Assembly: GCA_027214345.1 (NCBI GenBank)
Contig: JAPWHR010000013.1
Span: 1-64,000, forward strand
From: Comamonadaceae bacterium G21597-S1
Lineage (GTDB): Bacteria; Pseudomonadota; Gammaproteobacteria; Burkholderiales; Burkholderiaceae_C
Reading direction: 5' to 3'
DNA: 64,000 bases
Positions 59,965-64,000 of the stretch are shown piece by piece. Under the pieces are notes generated by a model. It searched no databases. It had not been told where the DNA came from and was given only the letters and a program-made list of their open reading frames with translations. The translations under genes were made by a program, and so were the position numbers. How positions within the stretch are numbered: position 1 is the stretch's first letter; each line of letters starts with the position of its first letter.

Positions 59965-61521
59965 ATGTTGAAGTTCACCTGTTGCGACGCCGTCGGACAG
60001 TTCTCCCAGCGGGTCCAGGCCCAGGTGCTGCGCGGCATCCGGCGTGGTTTCGAAAAGGAATGCCTGCGCGTCGACGCCCAGGGCTCGCTGGCGCAGACGC
60101 CGCATCCGCTCGCACTCGGCTCCAAGCTGACCCATCCGTGGATCACGACCGACTACTCGGAAGCCTTGCTCGAGTTCATCACGCCGCCGAGCACCGACCT
60201 CGACGAGCCGCTGCGCTTTCTGCGCGACATCCACCGCTTCGTGACACCGGCACTGGGCGAGGAGACGATGTGGGCCAGCTCCATGCCCTGCGTGATCGGC
60301 GGCGACGACACCATTCCGCTGGCCGACTACGGCAGCTCCAACCGGGCGAAGATGAAACGCGTCTATCGCGAAGGCCTTGGCCTGCGTTACGGCCGGCACA
60401 TGCAGGCCATCGCCGGCGTGCACTACAACTGGTCGCTGCCCGACGACTTCTGGAGCGCGCTGTACGACTGCTGCGGAGCCGACGGCAGCCGCCAGGACTT
60501 CATCAGCACCCGCTATTTCGGCCTGATCCGCAACTTCCTGCGCTACGGCTGGCTGGTGCCCTACCTGTTCGGTGCCTCGCCGGCAATCTGCGAATCCTTC
60601 CTGCAGGGCCGCAAGTCCGACCTGCTGCAGCTGGTTCCCGGCAGCCTGTATGGACAGTACGCGACCAGCCTGCGCATGAGCGACCTGGGCTACCAGAACA
60701 GCGCGCAGTCCAATCTCAACGTCAACTTCAACTCGCTGGCCGAATACACGGCGGCGCTGGAGACGGCGATCCGCACGCCCGACCCGTATTACGAGCGGCT
60801 CGGCGTGCGCGATGGCGCGCACTGGAAACAGCTCAGTGCCAATCTGCTGCAGATCGAGAACGAGTTCTACGCGCCGATGCGTCCGAAACGGGTCTCGCCC
60901 GACCGCCCGGCCAAGGGCCTGCGCGAGCGTGGTGTCGAATACATCGAGATGCGGCTGTTCGACCTCAACCCGATGGTCGACATCGGCATCACCCCCGAGC
61001 AGGCCAGTTTCGTCGATGTGTTGCTCCTGATGTGCCTGTTCCGCGACAGCCCGCCGATCAGCGCACGCGAGCAGGGCGAAAACGACGAGAACAAGCGCCG
61101 CATCGTCAACCGCGGCCGACAGAGCGACCTGTACCTGCTGATGCACAATCACGAGCAGCCAATGCGTCCGCTGGCGCATGAACTGTTCGACGACATGGCG
61201 CCTTTCGCCGAGATGCTGGACACCGCCTACGGCGGAACCCGCCACACCAGCGCCATGCACCTGCTGCGACAGCGCATCGACAACCCGGACCAGACACCGT
61301 CGGCCCAGGTGCTCGAGGCGTCGCGCGCGCATGGCGGCTTCTTCAAGTACACGATGTTCGCGTCCGGGCACCACAAGCAGGCACTGCTGGCCCATCCGCT
61401 GGACGCCGAAACCCAGGCCCGGTTCGAGCTTGCGGCCCGCGAGTCGCTGCAGGTGCAGCAACAGATCGAAAGCCAGGACAACGAGCGCTTCGAGGACTTC
61501 GTGGCGGCGTATTACGCCTGA
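59965..61521 (+). CDS. gshA: Glutamate-cysteine ligase
   Basis: First enzyme of glutathione synthesis: L-Glu + L-Cys + ATP to gamma-glutamylcysteine. 518 residues, the normal length of the gammaproteobacterial GCS1-type enzyme. Seen: RGFEKECLRV (substrate/Mg site) at about 27-36, ITTDYSEALLEFITPP, MWASSMPCVIG, AGVHYNWSLPDDFW and YIEMRLFDLNPM. gshB is not in the window; gor is. Confidence 0.95.
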   Translation: MLKFTCCDAVGQFSQRVQAQVLRGIRRGFEKECLRVDAQGSLAQTPHPLALGSKLTHPWITTDYSEALLEFITPPSTDLDEPLRFLRDIHRFVTPALGEETMWASSMPCVIGGDDTIPLADYGSSNRAKMKRVYREGLGLRYGRHMQAIAGVHYNWSLPDDFWSALYDCCGADGSRQDFISTRYFGLIRNFLRYGWLVPYLFGASPAICESFLQGRKSDLLQLVPGSLYGQYATSLRMSDLGYQNSAQSNLNVNFNSLAEYTAALETAIRTPDPYYERLGVRDGAHWKQLSANLLQIENEFYAPMRPKRVSPDRPAKGLRERGVEYIEMRLFDLNPMVDIGITPEQASFVDVLLLMCLFRDSPPISAREQGENDENKRRIVNRGRQSDLYLLMHNHEQPMRPLAHELFDDMAPFAEMLDTAYGGTRHTSAMHLLRQRIDNPDQTPSAQVLEASRAHGGFFKYTMFASGHHKQALLAHPLDAETQARFELAARESLQVQQQIESQDNERFEDFVAAYYA

Positions 61522-61581
61522 TGCGAGGCGCGGCGCCGGCCGCCGCGACCTGCATGCCCGGCGTGCCGCGTTGGAGGCGGA

Positions 61582-62727
61582 TCAGCGCAGCCGCCCCACC
61601 ACTGCCAGCACCGGCTGCAACACCCCCGCGCCGAACCTTCGCGAGCGCTCGCCGCTCCAGCCCGTCGCCGCATCGGGCAGGTCGTCGTTGTCCTTGAACG
61701 GCATCTCGATCGTGAACGACAGGCAATCGAACCGTTGCGCGACCCAGTTCGTGGCCACGGTCGGATTGGCCTGCGTGGCGCGCGCCGTGCCGTAGTTGAC
61801 GCGATCCTGGAAATCCGGGCAGCTGGCGATCCAGCTCGCCTTGAAGCTGTCCTGCAGCTGCTGCAGGCGCGGCGTGAAACCGACAATGCCTTCGCTGCCG
61901 GCCACGAAGTTGAAAGGCAGGCTTTCGTCGCCGTGCGCGTCCAGGAACAGGTCGACGCCGGTCTGCTCCATCTTGCGGCGCACCAGCAGCACCTCGGGCG
62001 AACGCGCCATGCTCGGCTCCAGCCATTCCCGGTTCAGGTTGGCGCCGACCGCGTTGGTACGCAGGTTGCCGCGCACGCTGCCGTCCGGATTCATGTTGGG
62101 CACGACGTGAAAAATGCAGCGCTGCAGCAGCACCCGGGCCACCGGGTCGTCGGCGTCGAGCAACCGCTCCAGGAAACCCTCGACAAACCATTCGGCCATG
62201 GTCTCGCCCGGATGCTGGCGCGCAATCAGCCAGACCCTGCGCCGGTCGGCCTCGGGCACCGGACTGCCGGCATCGGTGATGCGCAACAGATCCATGTCGC
62301 GCCCGTCCAGGCTGGCACCCAGGCGTTCGAGCTGCACATGTTCGGATGTGCATGCCGACGCGACCAGGTCGAGGTGACGCTCCCACGAATAAGGCTCGAA
62401 ATAGGCCAGGTACACGCTATTGCCGTCGGGCACGAGCCGCGCCGTCATCACGGTGCCGTCGTACGCGGTGTCGATCCGCTGCCAGTGCTGCCGGTCATGG
62501 CTGGCAACCACGCGGTAGTTCTCCCAGCCCTTGGCATACGCGCATTGGCCGGCGTTGACGAAACGCAGCGTCACCGGCACACCCGCAGCGCCCTGCAAGC
62601 GGAAGTGGAACCACTGGGCGATGTCGGCTGCGTTGTCGTTGCGGATACGCAGTTCGATGTTGTCCGGGTCGTCGGCGCGCAGCACCTCGATGGCACCGGC
62701 GTCGAACTGGCTGGAGATCGTGATCAT
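61582..62727 (-). CDS. M14-family cytosolic carboxypeptidase
   Basis: Zinc carboxypeptidase of the M14 family, 381 residues, of the cytosolic carboxypeptidase-like type with an N-terminal beta-sandwich domain (about 1-110). Zinc ligands: His-x-x-Glu in ARQHPGETMAEWF (about 170) and His in FLDAHGDESLPF (about 275); catalytic Glu in FTIEMPFKDNDD (about 350); NREW in LNREWLEPS binds the substrate carboxylate. No signal peptide. ATG overlaps the stop of the upstream synthetase gene. Substrate peptide unknown. Confidence 0.9.
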   Translation of the reverse strand: MITISSQFDAGAIEVLRADDPDNIELRIRNDNAADIAQWFHFRLQGAAGVPVTLRFVNAGQCAYAKGWENYRVVASHDRQHWQRIDTAYDGTVMTARLVPDGNSVYLAYFEPYSWERHLDLVASACTSEHVQLERLGASLDGRDMDLLRITDAGSPVPEADRRRVWLIARQHPGETMAEWFVEGFLERLLDADDPVARVLLQRCIFHVVPNMNPDGSVRGNLRTNAVGANLNREWLEPSMARSPEVLLVRRKMEQTGVDLFLDAHGDESLPFNFVAGSEGIVGFTPRLQQLQDSFKASWIASCPDFQDRVNYGTARATQANPTVATNWVAQRFDCLSFTIEMPFKDNDDLPDAATGWSGERSRRFGAGVLQPVLAVVGRLR

Positions 62728-64000
62728 GCGGATGGCATCTCGTTGTTGGATGGTGCGCGGCCATAGGCGGCGCGCAATTCGCGCTTGAGGACCTTGCCGA
62801 TGGCGCTGCGCGGCAGCTCGGAGCATAACTGCAGGTCACCCAGGCGCTGCGTCTTGCCCAGCTGCACATTCGTCCATTGCAGCAGGACAGCGGCCGGCAC
62901 CGCCGGCGCGTCGGCGCGCAACACGACGAAGGCCACCGGCGTCTCTCCCCAGCGATCGGACGGCACGCCGACGACCGCGACATCGGCCACGGCGGGGTGC
63001 TTGTGCAGCACCGCCTCGAGGTCGCTCGGGTAGACGTTGAAGCCGCCCGAGATCACCATGTCCTTCTTGCGGTCGAACAGGATCAGGAATCCGTCCGCAT
63101 CGAAGCGGCCGATGTCGCCGGTGCGGATGAAACGCTTGCCGGTCGGGTCAAACCACTCGGCCTCGCGGGTCTTCTCCGGCTGGCGGTGGTAACCGGTCAT
63201 CATGCCGCCGGAATGACCGACCACCTCGCCGGCGTCACCCGGCGCGACCTCGACGCCGTGGTCATCGATCAGCCGGATGTCGTGGCCCTGCGCCGGCGGC
63301 CCGACGGTATGCAACTTGTGCGGATGCTTGTGCGCCTCCAGGATGCAGGTGCCGCCACCTTCGGTCATGCCGTAGAACTCGACCAGGCCACCGGGCCAGC
63401 GCTCGAGCACGTCGGCCTTGAGCGCGGCGCCGAACGGTGCGCTGGTGGAGAACTTCATGTGGAAACTCGACAGGTCGAATCCGCCGAACTCCGGCAGCGC
63501 CATCAGCCGCTGGTATTGCACTGGCACCAGCATGGTGTGGGTGGCACGATGGCGCTGGGCCAGTTCCAGGTAGGCCCGCGCGTCGAACTTCGGCATCAGC
63601 ACCACGGCACCGCCGCAGGCGATGGTGGGAAAGAACACCACCAGCGTGGTATTGGAATACAGCGGCGTGGACAGGATGGTCACCGTGTCCGGCCCGTAGC
63701 CATAGGTGGCGCCGCGACACACATGGGTCCAGCGCATGCCGTGCGACTGCACGATGCCCTTGGGCTCGCCGGTCGTGCCCGAAGAATAGATGATGTTGAA
63801 CGGCCACTCGGGCCGGATCTCGACCGCGCGAGGCGGCTCGTCCGCGTCCCCGATCCAGCCATCGAACGGTCGGGCTTCGTCACCGCCGTCGATCGCGATC
63901 CGCGGCGGCGCCGTTGCTAACGCCGGGCCCATGGCCTGGGAACCGACGGCATCGACGAATACGCAACATGCCTGCGCGTCGTCCACCATGCGCGCCAGGC
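62724..64000 (-). CDS. Acyl-CoA synthetase, 5' end beyond the window
   Basis: AMP-forming acid-CoA ligase cut at the right edge; the open frame continues past 64000. About 425 C-terminal residues are visible: A3 loop YSSGTTGEPKGIVQSHG, EFYGMTEGGGT, RFIRTGDIGRFDADGF, hinge LFDRKKDMVISGGFNVYPSD and the catalytic lysine in SAIGKVLKREL. Family members are about 510 residues, so about 85 residues are missing. ATGA overlap with the M14 gene downstream. Confidence 0.9.
   Translation of the reverse strand, partial: LARMVDDAQACCVFVDAVGSQAMGPALATAPPRIAIDGGDEARPFDGWIGDADEPPRAVEIRPEWPFNIIYSSGTTGEPKGIVQSHGMRWTHVCRGATYGYGPDTVTILSTPLYSNTTLVVFFPTIACGGAVVLMPKFDARAYLELAQRHRATHTMLVPVQYQRLMALPEFGGFDLSSFHMKFSTSAPFGAALKADVLERWPGGLVEFYGMTEGGGTCILEAHKHPHKLHTVGPPAQGHDIRLIDDHGVEVAPGDAGEVVGHSGGMMTGYHRQPEKTREAEWFDPTGKRFIRTGDIGRFDADGFLILFDRKKDMVISGGFNVYPSDLEAVLHKHPAVADVAVVGVPSDRWGETPVAFVVLRADAPAVPAAVLLQWTNVQLGKTQRLGDLQLCSELPRSAIGKVLKRELRAAYGRAPSNNEMPSA

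Noticed and set aside
58279-61461. Very long minus-strand frame of about 1,060 codons opposite the amidase and gshA
   Set aside because: Typical antisense shadow in high-GC DNA; composition is His/Arg/Gly-rich and both plus-strand genes are unmistakable.
1-64000. tRNA, rRNA, transposase or integrase genes
   Set aside because: None could be recognised on either strand; the low-GC block therefore lacks an obvious mobility gene.

Overview
The window is about 64 kb of high-GC DNA whose gene content (Bug-type substrate-binding protein, GCS1-type gshA, kbl/epimerase-type tdh, ohr/ohrR, amn, creA, many LivHMGF/FadD-type modules) points to a betaproteobacterium of the order Burkholderiales. This assignment is inferred from gene families only; no rRNA or tRNA gene was found.

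Layout. 1-3610: pdxA-family dehydrogenase divergent from a GntR/FCD regulator, a small Gln-rich protein and an SrkA-type kinase. 3711-21641: a run of fifteen tightly packed plus-strand genes (mostly 4-base overlaps or gaps under 30 bases) holding FOUR carotenoid-cleavage-oxygenase-family enzymes, a PaaN-like aldehyde dehydrogenase, an acyl-CoA ligase, an alpha/beta hydrolase, a Bug binding protein, a nitronate-monooxygenase-family flavoprotein, two thiolases, a double-domain HxlR regulator, a DUF1295/steroid-5-alpha-reductase-like membrane protein, an SDR and a lipocalin-like protein. 21766-28933: a LivHMGF-type ABC transporter with its binding protein and a long-chain acyl-CoA synthetase, interrupted between livG and livF by four 108-bp hairpin-rich tandem repeats. 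Read together, 3.7-28.9 kb looks like an uptake-plus-catabolism locus for a polyene, apocarotenoid or stilbene-like compound: import, oxidative double-bond cleavage to aldehydes, oxidation to acids, CoA activation and thiolytic shortening. The substrate is not evident and this is the best candidate here for an undescribed system.

29133-45176 is an ordinary mosaic of transporters, regulators and housekeeping enzymes: DMT exporter/AraC, MOSC, LysR/MFS, a K+ channel, DUF2855, ohr/ohrR, a GMC oxidoreductase, a racemase, a NodIJ-type exporter, AMP nucleosidase, a serine hydrolase and an unusual SDR.

45341-50396 has clearly lower GC and different codon use: an SsuABC/TauABC-like transporter, an amidohydrolase and an XRE-cupin regulator, very probably acquired as one block. 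It is followed by a gene graveyard (50413-51536) with a diverged duplicate fragment of gor and the frameshifted remains of a HepT/MntA toxin-antitoxin pair, and then the intact gor.

51537-64000 returns to core genes: gor, an M48 lipoprotein protease, kbl-tdh threonine degradation with a divergent XRE-cupin regulator, a small UBA-like protein, creA, an amidase, gshA, an M14 carboxypeptidase and an acyl-CoA synthetase cut by the window edge.
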